Shown here: piece after piece, positions 11,741 to 23,189 of the stretch
Layout of the letters: each line of letters starts with the position of its first letter
How positions within the stretch are numbered: the first letter of the stretch is position 1
DNA from: Piezodorus guildinii
Taxonomy: Eukaryota; Arthropoda; Insecta; Hemiptera; Pentatomidae
Reading direction: 5' to 3'
NCBI GenBank assembly: GCA_023052935.1
Contig: CM041294.1
Span: 40,013,236-40,077,235, forward strand
DNA length: 64,000 nt
Notes under the pieces: generated by a model
Databases searched by the model: none
The model's input: the letters and a program-made list of their open reading frames with translations, nothing else
What the model was told of the DNA's origin: nothing
Position numbers and translations under genes: made by a program

Positions 11741-11879
11741 TTGGGGAATTGTAACCAATAGTTTTATTTTTTCACATTATGCTCTAACTACTTTTCTTTA
11801 AATTTTCCTTTACTTTAATTATTATCAGTAAATTAATTTAATTACATTGTCACTGGAAGAACTTATTTCTTATGATTGC

Positions 11880-13242
11880 TCAAATTTTTATTTCATTCTC
11901 TCCTCTCCTCTAATCAACTTGATTCTTTATTTCAGACCTTTGGTCCGCGCTTCGTTGCTGGGGGAGATTACAACGCCAAAGAACAACGGTGGGAGTGCCG
12001 AACATCCAACACTCGTGCAGGATTCTCTCCTAAAGCACCACTTCTAACAGCTATTCCGTCTTATCACCCAAAGATGCTACATACTGGCCTACTTCTATTA
12101 AAAAGCGCCCTGATATTCTTGACATATTCGTCACATCCCTAATTCCCATCTTTCAATCTATAGTAACATCCCTAGAAGATCTCTCCTCAGACCATAGCCC
12201 AGTTCTGCTTCTCCTGCATTCAAACCCTATTCCTAAATCCTTCCCTCCTTCATTAATTAAAGGACATGTTGACTGGGACAACTTTCGCTCTGATCTAGCA
12301 AACGAACTCGACTTAAATATTCCACTAAAAAGAGAACAACAAATGAACTCTGCAATCGAAAAACTAACAAGAACAATAGGTATTGCACTTAACAACAACT
12401 CCTCTCATCCCCAAAATAATTATTCCCGCGACACTAACTTACCACATCACATCCGAGAATTATTAGCAGAGAAACGGCGAGCAAGGGCTAAGTGGCATAG
12501 GTCCAGATACCCATCCGACAAAACATTCCCTACTCATCTAACTAACAAACTCAAAACAGAAATTAAAAATACAAACTTTTCAGAACTTCACAGAAAACCT
12601 AAGACCTGCTGGAAAATCTTTATGGATAACTACCAAAAATCTGCTCAAATTCAAAACCTTTAATCACCCACTGCTTACAGAATCTTCTACCTGGTCTCGA
12701 TCAGATGAAGAAACACCTACCTCGAAAAGCAATCCTCTACCTTACTTACATATACAATGCTATGCTCCGAACCACCTATTTTCCTGAACCTTGGAAACTG
12801 TCAATAATCAAAATGATCCCAAAACCTCATAAGTCTGCTGAACATCCATCCTCATACCGTCCGATTCCTCTTTTGCCCATCATGGGCAAGATCCTAGAAA
12901 AACTCATTTTGAAACGCCTTTACCCGATCCTAGAAATGAACCACATAATTCCTGACCACCAGTTTGGTTTTCGGACATCCCACTCTACAATTCAGCAATG
13001 CCACCGTGTGGGGGATGTTATATCCTCCACATTGAAGCACGGAATGTATTGCACGGGTGCTTTTCTCGACGTGGAACAAGCGACAAGAAACTGCCCATAG
13101 ATACCGATTACTACAACACTTACTAGACAAACGTTCAAAACTTCCAATTTATTACAAAAAGCATTCAATCCTTACAATCCAAAATCCTTCGCAAAATCCT
13201 AAATGCTCCTTATTTCTTTACGAATAAAATCATCCATTAAAG
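11880..13242 (+). mobile_element. Jockey J1 with internal deletion of the polymerase core
   Basis: The left part encodes the endonuclease: FGPRFVAGGDYNAKEQRW near 11938-11992 with catalytic Asp and Asn, later LEDLSSDHSPVLL near 12172-12210. The RT fingers follow (KPHKSAEHPSSYRPIPLLPI near 12825) with HQFGFRTSHST near 12957 and motif A YCTGAFLDVEQA at 13048-13083. There the sequence jumps directly to the thumb (TRNCP, equivalent to RQETAR) so that motifs B and C, including YADD, are missing. A second deletion follows at about 13160. The 3' end is cut by an inverted SINE-I at 13243. Confidence 0.85.
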
Positions 13243-13378
13243 AGACTGGGTCTCCATACCCTTGGATTCCCCTCGGCTGAATTAACAGAATAAAAAATAA
13301 TCTGTCACAGCCGGGATTTTAACCCAGGATCCGGAATAAGTAGACCAGTGATCAATCTACTAAACTACCCCGCTAACT
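13243..13378 (-). mobile_element. SINE-I, 3'-truncated inverted copy
   Basis: Read on the minus strand it matches the head of the 6.16-kb SINE-I, including box B (GGGTTAAAATCCCGGCTGTG, with two changes) and ATTCTGTTAATTCAG. It stops 130 bp into the element at the junction with the Jockey copy. Confidence 0.85.
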
Positions 13379-13620
13379 ATTTTTTATATTAAATTGTTTT
13401 ATTTTTCTTAAGTCTTGCTCTGATATATCTCCTATATTATGTCAATTTTGATGTTATTCTTAGGACACTTAGTCCAAGAATACATTTTTCATTTCTTCCT
13501 TTTCACCTTCAATGTATAAAATAATATAAAATTCGTTGAATAAGTAATATTCTGAGCCATCTTCTCATTCTAACCGAGGTAAATACGGTTTAGGTTCTAA
13601 TTAATATATGGTACGGTAGT

Positions 13621-13897
13621 CGTTAGCAACCGACAGATTGTATTGTTAAAAATCTAATGCGTGCAATACATGACTTCTTCATAACTACGTTGTTAAGATC
13701 AATTTAAGAACATTTAAATAAAACTTTAATTTAAAAAAGGTTAATGAATCAGACTGAATTTAAATGGAAACATATGTCTCAGATTAAATAAGCCATTAAA
13801 TTATGATATACAACAATCACTTAGTTTAAAAGGGGTCAGATATATGATATGCTAAGATATACTTTGGCAAACGACAGATTCTAATGTTTAAAATACA
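13621..13897 (+). repeat. RepA fragment between short direct repeats
   Basis: 13655-13830 matches the RepA start (GCGTGCAATACATGACTTC, then TTTAAGAACATTTAAATAA and GGAAACATATG). It is bounded by two similar 35-bp stretches: 13621-13655 and 13863-13897, both of the form GGCAAACGACAGATT. The flanks may be a target duplication or a local duplication. Confidence 0.55.
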
Positions 13898-13904
13898 AGC
13901 AATG

Positions 13905-14075
13905 TTTAAGTGTACCCTCTGGTATTTGAAATCGCTTACCCGTCCTATTCAGGTTCCCTCTACCCTAATGGCACTGTCCCTTGGTCAGTCTTTCCGATTA
14001 CGATTTGTGACCGAGTTCCCTTTACATTCATGTTGATTTCTCTCAGAAGATCCATCAGGACTCGCTTGCTCCAAT
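13905..14075. other. GC-richer unassigned patch
   Basis: About 170 bp with balanced composition, between RepA copies. No frame, repeat partner or motif recognised. Confidence 0.3.
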
Positions 14076-14079
14076 AACT

Positions 14080-14850
14080 AAGGATTTATTATACCCAATA
14101 GATAGGTATATTTTACAGAATTCGACTATAAATTACAGACAATTATTCATTTTAAACTAGATTTATCCCTTTTGCGATCGTGAAAGTTTTCGAATTCGAG
14201 TTTTTACTGGGAATACACTTTTTAAGACCCCCTGAGTCTAAATAACAATAAATAAAAAGGTGAGGTAAGTTCAGCATTATAACAAAAAGTCATACAAAAC
14301 TGAAATTACATATTTATATATTTACACGTTGAGCATATAGTTGTCTAACGTGTGCAACATTTTAACTAAATTTGGCTTACCGGAAATGCTACTTTATACC
14401 ATGCATTTGGCATCTTATAATTTTATCAAAAAACTATTCTTAACATTTTGATTAATCTGCCTATATCTGTGGTATTTAATAAATAAATTTCAGGGTATTT
14501 AATATCACGTAGGTTTCATTCTAATTCAAATAGTATGACAGTGCTTAAGTGCCGATATATAAAATTCTCTCCTTCTAAAGTACCATTAATTTTATTTATT
14601 TCACGGTTGAAAATGTTAACCACATTATGTAATTAGCGTTGATAAACGACAGCTAAATATACTATTTCAACGAATTTGATAACCAACTTAAGGAGATATG
14701 AGCTAAAATATTGTATTATGTAATTTTTAGCTTTTCGATAATAAATACAGTAATATTGACGTAAAACATACCGTTGGAATGCTAAAGATTTAAGAAAAAA
14801 TATTATCTTATACACGCAAAGTTGTAAAAGGTAATGGAGAGTGGCTATAA
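14080..14850 (-). repeat. RepA, long inverted copy
   Basis: On the minus strand it carries the RepA landmarks: ATTCCAACGGTATGTTTTAC near 14765-14785, AGTGCCGATATATAAAAT around 14548 as the inverse of the TCGGCATTTAAG block, GTAGGTTTCATTCTAATTCA near 14510, and GCGATCGTGAAAGTTTTCG near 14176. It includes an inner segment (about 14220-14420) shared with the copy at 55.7-57.4 kb but absent or altered in the 3-kb copy. Confidence 0.65.
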
Positions 14851-15639
14851 TATAATAAATTGTTTAATGAAACACATGTATCTATTAAAACTCAATTTAA
14901 TTACTGTTTGAGCATGAACATTATATTTTTTTTTACCTGTATATTTTTTTTTTGGAATTTAAAAATTAAATTAAATTAAAAATAGTTTTTTTTTAATGAG
15001 GAAAATGTTTTTATTTGTTGTTAGTTTACGTCTTCTAGTGTTTCTAGACAATAGTGTAGGGATTTGATATATAACAGTGCACCCCCTCGCCCTCAAGCCA
15101 TTACCGATCGCACTAGTAAGCTGAGAGCACGCTTTTCTCGATTGGCACCTTCAAACCATTTTTTGATCAGGACTTCGTCTCGTCTTCTTGAAGATCACCG
15201 TCCTTCCAGAGTCGCCTACCCGTCGTAAGGAACTGAAGAATTTATGGACAGTTAACTATCCTTAAAATAATTTTTTTCTCATTATATTTGTTCATTTTTT
15301 TTTTTTACCATTCATAGTAGTACCAACCCACTAATCCAAATTTAAACTTATTTTTTTAGTAGTTTGGTTAAATGAAGAATTTTTATTTTTTTATAAATCA
15401 AATGATTTTTATTGGTTTGTAATTTTTCCTAATTTTTTATTAAACTTTTATTTATTTTGTTTCCTTTCAATTTTATCTTTTTATTCAATATTACCTTCTT
15501 TTTCTTTTTTTTTTTTTAATGTTAAGTACTCAAGACCAGCTCTTTTCGAAACGGGATCGAGTCTACGTTAGCCCATCTTTGCTTTTGTTTTGTTTTAACG
15601 TCACTCATTCCAACAATTACTTTTTTCACCTCTGAATTG
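14851..15639. other. T-rich DNA with one GC-richer patch
   Basis: 15080-15240 is balanced in composition and followed by 300 bp of T-runs. No gene recognised. The layout resembles 1.15-1.9 kb but I could not align the two. Confidence 0.3.
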
Positions 15640-15712
15640 AAAGTTCTTAAATTGATTTTAAAACGAAGGCAAGTAAAAGTCGTGTGTAGCGCACACTAGA
15701 GTTTTTTAAAAT
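15640..15712 (-). repeat. RepA end fragment
   Basis: GGCAAGTAAAAGTCGTGTGT followed by AGCGCACACTAG is the inverse of the RepA start. It corresponds to 58.44-58.51 kb. Confidence 0.55.
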
Positions 15713-16855
15713 AAAGTTTTAAATATAACACAATTTCTAATCCACACTATCAGATTTATTAATCAATGCCGTGATAATTACACATTATAATTATATGAAA
15801 GGAACCTAAATTTTTCACGATTCCAACTACAACTATTCATGGACAACTAGAAAAATGGTTTGAAAATGGTTCCTAGAAAATTACTATACTAATGAAATAA
15901 TTGAAAACTGCTTTGACGATTCAGATATACACATTTTAACTCAATTTAATTCAAAATTTGTTTTATAAAAAAAAAAAAGATGTGCAGTATAATTTTATAA
16001 ATGCATTTTGAAAAACATTTGAAATTATTACAGAATGGTTAATTATTTTGAAAAATTATATTATAGTATTTCAATTTACATATGTGTGAAAAACAATTAA
16101 CTTATGTGAATAGGAAGAAATTAATTCAATTCTATTGAAGGCAAAACAATCGGCAAAACCGAAAAAAGTTTCTTTCAAGAAAATTACTTTATCGGATTAA
16201 TTAAAATAATTAATAAATGTCATTCATCCACACACTTTCATTGACACGTATTTAGTTGTCTTGGCTAGGGCAACTGAATACGGTTATTAAACACAAATTC
16301 ATTGCGTGCTAAAATTATGATTACTGATGTTGTTTTAAGATGATATGTACTAATAAATGATCAAAATTGATAAAACAGCTAAATTATGGGTAAAAATAAT
16401 CATGAAAATATCAGGACCATAGCAATTCTTCTTTAAATCATCCATAAGGTAAATTATACAAAGGAATTTATTGATGAACGAAATATTTGAAGGTCAATAA
16501 AATGAGGTAAAGTTTGAATAACTGAAAAAAGTTTTATCTACGGTATTCTATTCACTGATATACTTAAATGCTTCTTTACTTCTCCAGAGTAGTATGAAAG
16601 TTTAACAAGACCTCTAGACACTTCGAACTTTTATTTAAGTCTAAAGAATAATATTTCTTAAAAGTATTAAATAACACCGTTATTGTTAACTGGAACAGTA
16701 CCTTTTGAAGTTTTGTAATTCGGTACAAAGTCTTCTTTAAGTTTTTCAAATGTTTCACCTTTTCAAATCTGATTTTTTTTTTCAGCATTTAAAAGTATTT
16801 TTAGCAAGAACTACAGCTGTTTTCTTTTTAATTTAGGTACTTTTATTATTTCAAA
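15713..16855. other. AT-rich DNA without recognisable genes
   Basis: A short minus-strand open frame near 16576-16788 is lysine-rich and low in information. Nothing else seen. Confidence 0.4.
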
Positions 16856-16859
16856 AAAT

Positions 16860-17420
16860 CTGGTGCGTGCAACACACGACTTTCACTTACTCATTGGATA
16901 AAATCAATTTAAGAACTTTTAAATAACGTTAATTTTTTGAGAAATAAAATTTAAAATGTTTAAAGTAATTATATTAAGTATCGTTGGAAATTTCTGTTTT
17001 AGATTAAATAATATAACAATATAAAATTATTATTTACCATAATCACTTTTTTATAGTAATTATAATCAAAATTTTATAAGTTCACCCCCTATTTGTCACT
17101 CTACATTAGCTTTCACAACTAATTAATTAATTAAGTTTTAAGGTAACATTTATTCTGAAATTTTTAACTTTCCAACGATACACTATACATCTATATTACT
17201 ATTCTTATGTTTGTAAAGAAAAATAATTGTTTGCTTAAGGTGGTTATCAAATTCGTTCAACATGTATATTTTATAGCCCTTTTTTATCAATGCTGATAAG
17301 AAGATATGTTTAATATTTCGGAACATACAAAATCAAAGGTTCTTTAAAAGAAGAAAAAATAAAATATATAAAATCGGTCTTGTAAGACTATTTCAATCAA
17401 AATGAAACCTATATCGTATT
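16860..17420 (+). repeat. RepA, 5' half
   Basis: It starts with CTGGTGCGTGCAACACACGA and continues through CTTTCCAACGATACACTATA near 17170 to AATGAAACCTATATCGTATT near 17400, then loses similarity. The 3' half of a RepA copy in the same orientation resumes at 20.45 kb after the CR1-like element. The two halves may be one copy split by that insertion plus a deletion. Confidence 0.65.
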
Positions 17421-18060
17421 AAAGAATTATCTACATGGATTAAGACAGGACATCGTCTGTCAGGTCAGCTAGTAATTCCTATAATTTTCTACCTCAGTTA
17501 TCTTTTTATAAGTAGGCTTTTATAAGGTTTATGAAAAATGATAAAAAACATCTACACAAATTGGGTACATTTTCCTTTTTTTTTTCTTAAAAGTTTATAT
17601 TTATATTCTTTTATAACATTAAAATAGTGTCAATTATTTTTAAAAAATGTCATTCATATTGTATAAGTTGCTTTTTAATCATATAATTTTTTTTTAAATC
17701 AAAGTATTTAAATTAATGTATTTGTATCTAAACAATTAAATGTAATTACATTAATAATATTTTAATTTTAAAATCGTAAAAAGTAATATAATATAATATT
17801 ATAATATATATTTAATATAATTCTTTTGATTTTTTACAATGCTATGTTTAATCTGATTGTTGCGATTCGAAATCTCTTATCAAGATTTTTAAATATTTAC
17901 TCATCAATCTGTATTATTCTTATCATTTACTCATCATTTATATATGTACATGTTTTAAACTTACATATATATTATACTCTGATTTTACCTGTAATAAATT
18001 ATAATATCTCTCTATCGCACACTACCCGTTCCATTTCTATATGACCCAATATTCGACTTC
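17421..18060. other. AT-rich spacer upstream of the CR1-like element
   Basis: No gene or repeat recognised. The CR1-like coding frame may begin inside it, but similarity fades above 18060. Confidence 0.35.
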
Positions 18061-20228
18061 TGTACCTTAATCCCTTATATAACTATCTATTATGATCTAC
18101 CTGTCAAATCCTACAACCCAAGAATCATATCATATCGAAATTTAGACCTTCTTTCCTACGAATCTCTTCAACCTGATCTGGACTCAATCCACTGGGACAC
18201 GATATACTCCGACAACTCCATTGATCCTATGGTCTCCACTCTTACCTCAAACCTACGATCCATACTAGACATCCACGCTCCCCTGAAAACCAGAATCTTA
18301 CGCCGTCCCACTGCGCCTTGGCTCACCCCCGAGATAAAGGATATGATGAAGAGAAGGGAAGCGGCGAGACGCAAATTTCGACGCACCCGTTTGCAAGAAG
18401 ACTATGTGTCTTTCAAGAAGCTCCGTAATGAAACCCAATGCGCAGTGCGACGTGCTAAATCCCTTCATATCCATTCTGTCCTTTCCGATGCTCCTGATAA
18501 TAAATCCAAATGGAAAATCCTTAGAAAATTGTCATTTCCCGAACCCAATAACCCCAGTTCTTTCCAAATCACGCCTGACGAACTCAATAACCATTTCATA
18601 TCCTTTGCTTCTGATTCCTCGACAGCTCCTGACATTACTTACCGAAGCTTCAATCCCAACAGTTTCTTCTTTTCTCACGTGTCCTACGACGAACTACTCA
18701 ATGCAATCTTAAAATCCCGTACTAACGACTATGGACCGGACAATATTCCAGTAAAACTAATAAAATCCAGCCTTCCATCTCTCATACCGGCATTATATCA
18801 TATTTATAATTTCTCTCTGCAAAATTCCACTTTTCCTTCTTCCTGGAAAACCGCCCTCGTCCGACCACTAAATAAAGTTCCGAATCCTGCCTCACCGCAA
18901 GATTTCCGTCCTATCTCTATTCTCTCCAACCTATCAAAACCGCTCGAACGCCTTGTACAAACCCAACTATCATATTTCCTTGAAGAAAACTCTCTCCTTA
19001 GTCCTCTCCAATCCGGGTTTCGACCTGGTTATTCTACCCAATCCGCTCTCCTTAAAATAACACAAGACCTCCAAAATGCCATTGATCATCAAAAATTAAC
19101 TATACTCATCCTCTTAGATTTCTCAAAGGCGTTTGACACGGTTGACCATAGTATCCTTCTTAACAAACTCCAAAATCTTCCAGTATCCAACAGTGCTTTA
19201 CGCTGGTTTCAATCCTTTCTCTCCGATCGTTCTCAGTATGTAGTAGTGCCAGATCAACCTCCTTCCAGTACCCTACCTCTATCCTGTGGTGTCCCTCAGG
19301 GGTCGTCTCTATCTCCTACCCTATTCGCTATCTACATTAATGACCTCCCTCTCCATATCAATCACTCTAAATACCACCTCTATGCTGATGATTTCCAAAT
19401 ATACCTCTCCTTCCCACCTTCCGACCTATTACTAGCTACAAAAAAATTACAAGAGGACATAAATCAAATAAGCCACTGGGCTGAAGTGAATAAGTTAAAA
19501 TTAAATGTTGAAAAAACAAAAGCAATTGTAATAGGATCCCCTCACCTTCTGAAAACCTTTCCTCATATTCCAACCTTGTTCCTCAATAGTAATCCTATAA
19601 AGTTCCACCCTACTGTCCGAAATCTGGGAGTAACCTTCGATCAATGTCTATCCTTCAAAAATCATATTTCAGAAATCTCTCGACGTACCCTTTCAACCTT
19701 AAAGCGACTGTAATCCCTCCGTCACCTATTTCCGCTTGAAACCCGAATACTCCTCGTTACCTCCCTAATATTCCCCCACTTCGACTATTGCTGTACGGTA
19801 TATGGTGGTGTGTCTGGGGATCTCGAGGTAAAAATAACACGCTTAATCAATTCCTTTGTTCGCTTCATCTTCGGGTCCCTAGATACACCTCTGTATCCCA
19901 ACTTTATGGAGAGTTGAAGTGGCTTAACCCTTCCAATCGTCGCAAGTATTTCCTTGCGTCATTCCTTTACCAAATTATCCAATCCCGCCGTCCATCATAT
20001 ATTTTTGACCTCCTACAGTTCAAATCCTCTGTCCATTCCCGTTCTACACGCTCCAGGCCTTCGGATTTATACAGTACGGCCCACAGAACTGCACATTTCG
20101 ACAGATCCTTTCTCATTCGATCCTCCATCCTATGGAATTCTATCCCTTCCTCCATCCGTCACTCCAATTCTCTTTCTACCTTCAAAACCCGCATATTTGA
20201 TCACTTATTGCACATCCAGGCTCAATAG
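18061..20228 (+). pseudogene. CR1-group reverse transcriptase, nearly intact
   Basis: One frame runs from about 18061, well before the first ATG at 18229, to a stop at 19711-19713, giving some 550 codons. Reading forward (residue numbers from the ATG): a basic pre-RT linker; RPTAPWLTPEIKDMMKRR; DFRPISILSNLSKPLERL near 226-243; SGFRPGYSTQSALL near 262; LLDFSKAFDTVDHSIL near 296-311 (motif A, catalytic Asp); CGVPQGSSLSPTLF near 350 (motif B); YADDFQIYL, with YADD at 19381-19392 (motif C); then LGVTFDQCLSFKNHI. The TAA at 19711 replaces a sense codon: the same frame continues with FPHFDYCCTVYGG to about 19880, where a frameshift moves it to the frame ending at 20228 (LWNSIPSSIRHS). Only these two lesions separate it from a complete C-terminus. 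Confidence 0.9.
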
Positions 20229-20446
20229 AATTCTAAATAAGCTTTTTATTTATTTATTTTTTTATATATATATTTTTTTTCATCTCATTTAAATATGTAT
20301 ATTTTATACCATTAATTATTAACTTGTTTATATTTAATTAATTTACTCTAAGACTCTAAAGCCCTTTTTTTTGTACATTTTGTATATTTGTTCTAAAGGG
20401 ACATGTCCCAGAATAATAAAGAACTTATTTATTTATTTATTTAAAT
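18061..20446 (+). mobile_element. CR1-like LINE, 5' truncated, best preserved element in the window
   Basis: The element carries most of a CR1-group reverse transcriptase frame, a 218-bp 3' UTR with GGGACATGTCCCAGAATAAT and AATAAA-like signals, and a short (TTTA)n tail at about 20424-20446. Simple-repeat tails instead of poly-A are usual in CR1-group LINEs. The apurinic endonuclease is almost entirely missing. Fragments of related elements lie at 11.4, 27.2 and 39.9-41.4 kb. Confidence 0.85.
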
Positions 20447-21180
20447 AAATGCTGTTAAGTGGCTTTTCTGGTTTTTCGAATATATTGAAAAAGTTGCTGT
20501 AACATCTCGGGCATAAACGCTTATAAAATATAAAAGTTTAGTTTCATACGACTTTTCATCTTTGTGCTATACTTTTTTTTTATTTTATTTTTTTTTTTAT
20601 TCGTATGTATTACAGTTTGTCACAATGGACAATATTAATATTGCCAAAGAATCCCATTCATACAATATAAACAAAAGAAACGTCAAATTACATAAAATGA
20701 AACCAAACTAAATAAACGTATACAATAACGAAAATTGTAGATAAAATAAATACAAATAAATGAAGTTAACAAATAAATAAAGAATGAAACAAAACATTTC
20801 ACATTCATACGTATGTACAATATTTACAATCAGCTAGGGAACCCCGGACGGGGCTTGTCCCCCACTTGTAGAAGGACAAGCAGAGTCCAAAGGATCCCAG
20901 CGCCTCCCTCTCAGCCGCATCACTGGTGAGAGCAAGCGGATGTGCTATACTTACCACACACGCGGACATGCAGAATTATTCGCGCAACTAGAATATTTGT
21001 ACTCAATTGATCCTATAATGTATATTTCCGTTGAAATCAGAAATTCGAAAATTTTCACGATCGCAATACTTTCTATATATTTCATAGATGGGTATGTGAA
21101 AGTTAAAATTTGAAGTCATAAATAAATATTTTTTAATTTTTCTAGAGAAGCTGTTTGGGGATGCTGTGATTGGAGGAATC
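20447..21180 (+). repeat. RepA, 3' half, interrupted by a Jockey insertion
   Basis: 20455-20562 matches the RepA block GTTGCTGTAACATCTCGGGC. After the inserted J2 LINE (20573-20940) the copy resumes with TTACCACACACG and AAATTCGAAAATTTTCACGA near 21050, ending near CATAGATGGGTATGTGAAAG at 21083. Confidence 0.6.
20573..20940 (-). mobile_element. Jockey J2, 3'-end insertion with target duplication
   Basis: A 5'-truncated minus-strand copy holds only 3' UTR: on the minus strand GGCGCTGGGATCCTTTGGAC, then GGGGACAAGCCCCGTCCGGG, then an AT-rich region and a poly-A tail (T-run at 20573). TGTGCTATACTT at 20563-20574 recurs at 20941-20952 as target duplication. Its UTR closely matches the J2 copy at 44.34-44.45 kb. 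Confidence 0.9.
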
Positions 21181-21655
21181 TGATTAATTAGGTGAGTTGA
21201 GGGGATAAAGCCTAAATTCTAGGCTTAAATTAATGACCTTCACCATACCGCTATCCATTTTTTTTAATGATGTAACGGTCAACTATTCTTCCATGCTTAT
21301 ATCATTTATACTTAACAATGTTTTGTTGTTGCTGTTTATTTTCCTACTGATGCTTATGCTTGCTCTCTAGAAGAGAGTGTTATTTTGAATATGGAAACAT
21401 TCACATTGTTCTATTTAAGAATTTATTTTGCTTAAAATTTACATGAATAGTAAATATCAGAACACCTTATAGCAGCAACATTCAAGAGCAAACAGAAATA
21501 TATACTATAATAATATATAGTTAAAAAAATATGAACTTTTTTTTAGAAGATATAAGAAGGTACTTATATCTGTACCCTGTACTTTGTGTAACAGTATTTT
21601 TTGTTTATGTTTGTCGTCTTATTATTCTATGCTAAAATATTACATACTTTCTTTT
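21181..21655. other. AT-rich DNA without recognisable genes
   Basis: Nothing recognised. Confidence 0.4.
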
Positions 21656-21657
21656 TA

Positions 21658-21870
21658 CGGGGTCTCCTTTAGTGTAGTGGTTAGCATAAAAGCCTTCTAT
21701 GCACAAGGTCGCGAGTTCAAATCCAGCAGATGGTCCTACGATTTTTAAAAGGAAGTAAAAAACTCTTGGTAAAGCTGTCCTTCATGTAGTAATGCTGAGC
21801 ATATGTGAGGTCAGGTACTTCTTAGTGATCTCTAATTAATTAAATATATCTTAATTAAACTTGGATAGTG
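21658..21870 (+). mobile_element. SINE-II, tRNA-derived SINE
   Basis: The tRNA-like head has box A TAGTGTAGTGGTTAGCATAA near 21673 and box B GCGAGTTCAAATCCAGC near 21711. The body ends with GTCAGGTACTTCTTAGTGAT and a TAATTAA-rich tail. Other copies are at 47.0 (+), 54.9, 59.5 and 61.3 kb (-). It differs from SINE-I outside the promoter boxes. Confidence 0.8.
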
Positions 21871-21894
21871 TCACAATAGCATATAGTGAAGTTG

Positions 21895-22307
21895 TAGCGG
21901 AGTGGGTACATTAATCTTCAGTTAATCGTACTACTCGCAGGCATAAATTTATCAAAATAAAGCCCCTAATGGAACCAGTATTTATATATAATGATATTCA
22001 AAAGGCTTTGCGAGTAATCGGATAAAAAGTTAGTTTAGAAAACATTTCTATATTTCTACAGAACAATAAAACCGTGATTTTCACAACAAATTAGAAAAGT
22101 ACAAATTCAATGACGGTATATATTTCTGGGCTATGAGATATTAGGAAAAATCGTTCCACAAAACGTAGGTAGTTAGAAGTTGAAAAATTATTAAAATATA
22201 ACTGCAAAAATATGTTCATTTTTAGGGGTTTTATTCCCTGAAGCACCACTGTGCGGAGTGGGTACTCAAATCTTCAGTTAATCGTACTACTCTCAGGCAT
22301 AAATCGC
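21895..22307 (+). repeat. Pair of 55-bp direct repeats
   Basis: GCGGAGTGGGTAC and then ATCTTCAGTTAATCGTACTA occur at 21897-21952 and again at 22252-22307, about 90 percent identical. The 300 bp between them has no recognised feature. They could be the ends of an unknown element or a local duplication. Confidence 0.65.
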
Positions 22308-22634
22308 GTTAGACACTTGGTCACATAATTTGTCTAATTCATATTTTTGGTTGTGAATATTTTTGATATTTTCACTAAATTTATTTATATACATTCTATA
22401 AAATGTGTATTAGGTGGCTGACTAAAAATTAACCTTCTTATAATAAAACTGCTGTTGATATTATTGACAAACGTTGTATTAAGATAATAAATGTGCTTTT
22501 TTGGTTATAAAAGTTTAATTTATTAAGTAAGAATTAGTTTTGACGAAATTAGTTAAAAAGTTAAATGAATACAAATAAAACAATTTACGTAATAAAGTTA
22601 TTAATTTTAGTAATTTAAGCAAATGATTTACATT

Positions 22635-22781
22635 AGGGGTACTCACTACGCTTGCTATAGCATGCTATTTGTGTTATTTTGCTAAACCCGTCGAGTTTCT
22701 ACAGTTATTTCCTGTATAAAATTGATGGGTTTAGCACAATAGCACAAATAGCATGCTATAGCAAACGTAGTGAGTACCCCT
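22635..22781. mobile_element. Hairpin MITE with 55-bp inverted arms
   Basis: Arms at 22635-22689 and 22727-22781 are reverse complements with three mismatches, separated by a 37-bp loop. The ends read AGGGGTACTCACTACG. It is flanked by TA on both sides (TTA-GGGG and CCCC-TATT), compatible with a TA or slightly longer AT-rich target duplication. The size and structure fit a foldback MITE. It has no coding capacity. Confidence 0.85.
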
Positions 22782-23185
22782 ATTATTGCTCTAGGCTTGA
22801 AAATCAAATTATCATACTTCAGTAACGTGTTGGGAGACTTTGTTTGTTGGCTAACACTTAAAGGAGTAAACAGTAAGATCGTAAGATCTTCATTGTCTAA
22901 CATTGATAAGTCATTTCCTGTTTCTGAATGTGCTATAGAATTTTAAATCACTCTTAATAAACTTTATATCAACCCTAAATATTTATTCAAATGCTGCCTC
23001 CGGACTGACTATCAAAAGAATCAAGCCCTAGCAATGTTGATCTATCAATGTATTTATTTAATGTAGTCAATCCAACATTATTATATTATGATCTAATATA
23101 TTATACAATTGTAAGCTCGGAGAAAACGGAAGGAAATACTCTGGCAAAGGTAATAGACACTAAATGAAGAGATTAGGTGAATAAA
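22782..23185. other. AT-rich DNA without recognisable genes
   Basis: Nothing recognised. Confidence 0.4.
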
Positions 23186-23189
23186 ATGA

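Noticed and set aside
18168..18386. Minus-strand frame under the CR1-like element
   Set aside because: Antisense shadow of a well-supported reverse transcriptase frame.
21658..21735. tRNA gene
   Set aside because: Promoter boxes without a full cloverleaf; the same head and body recur in four other SINE-II copies.
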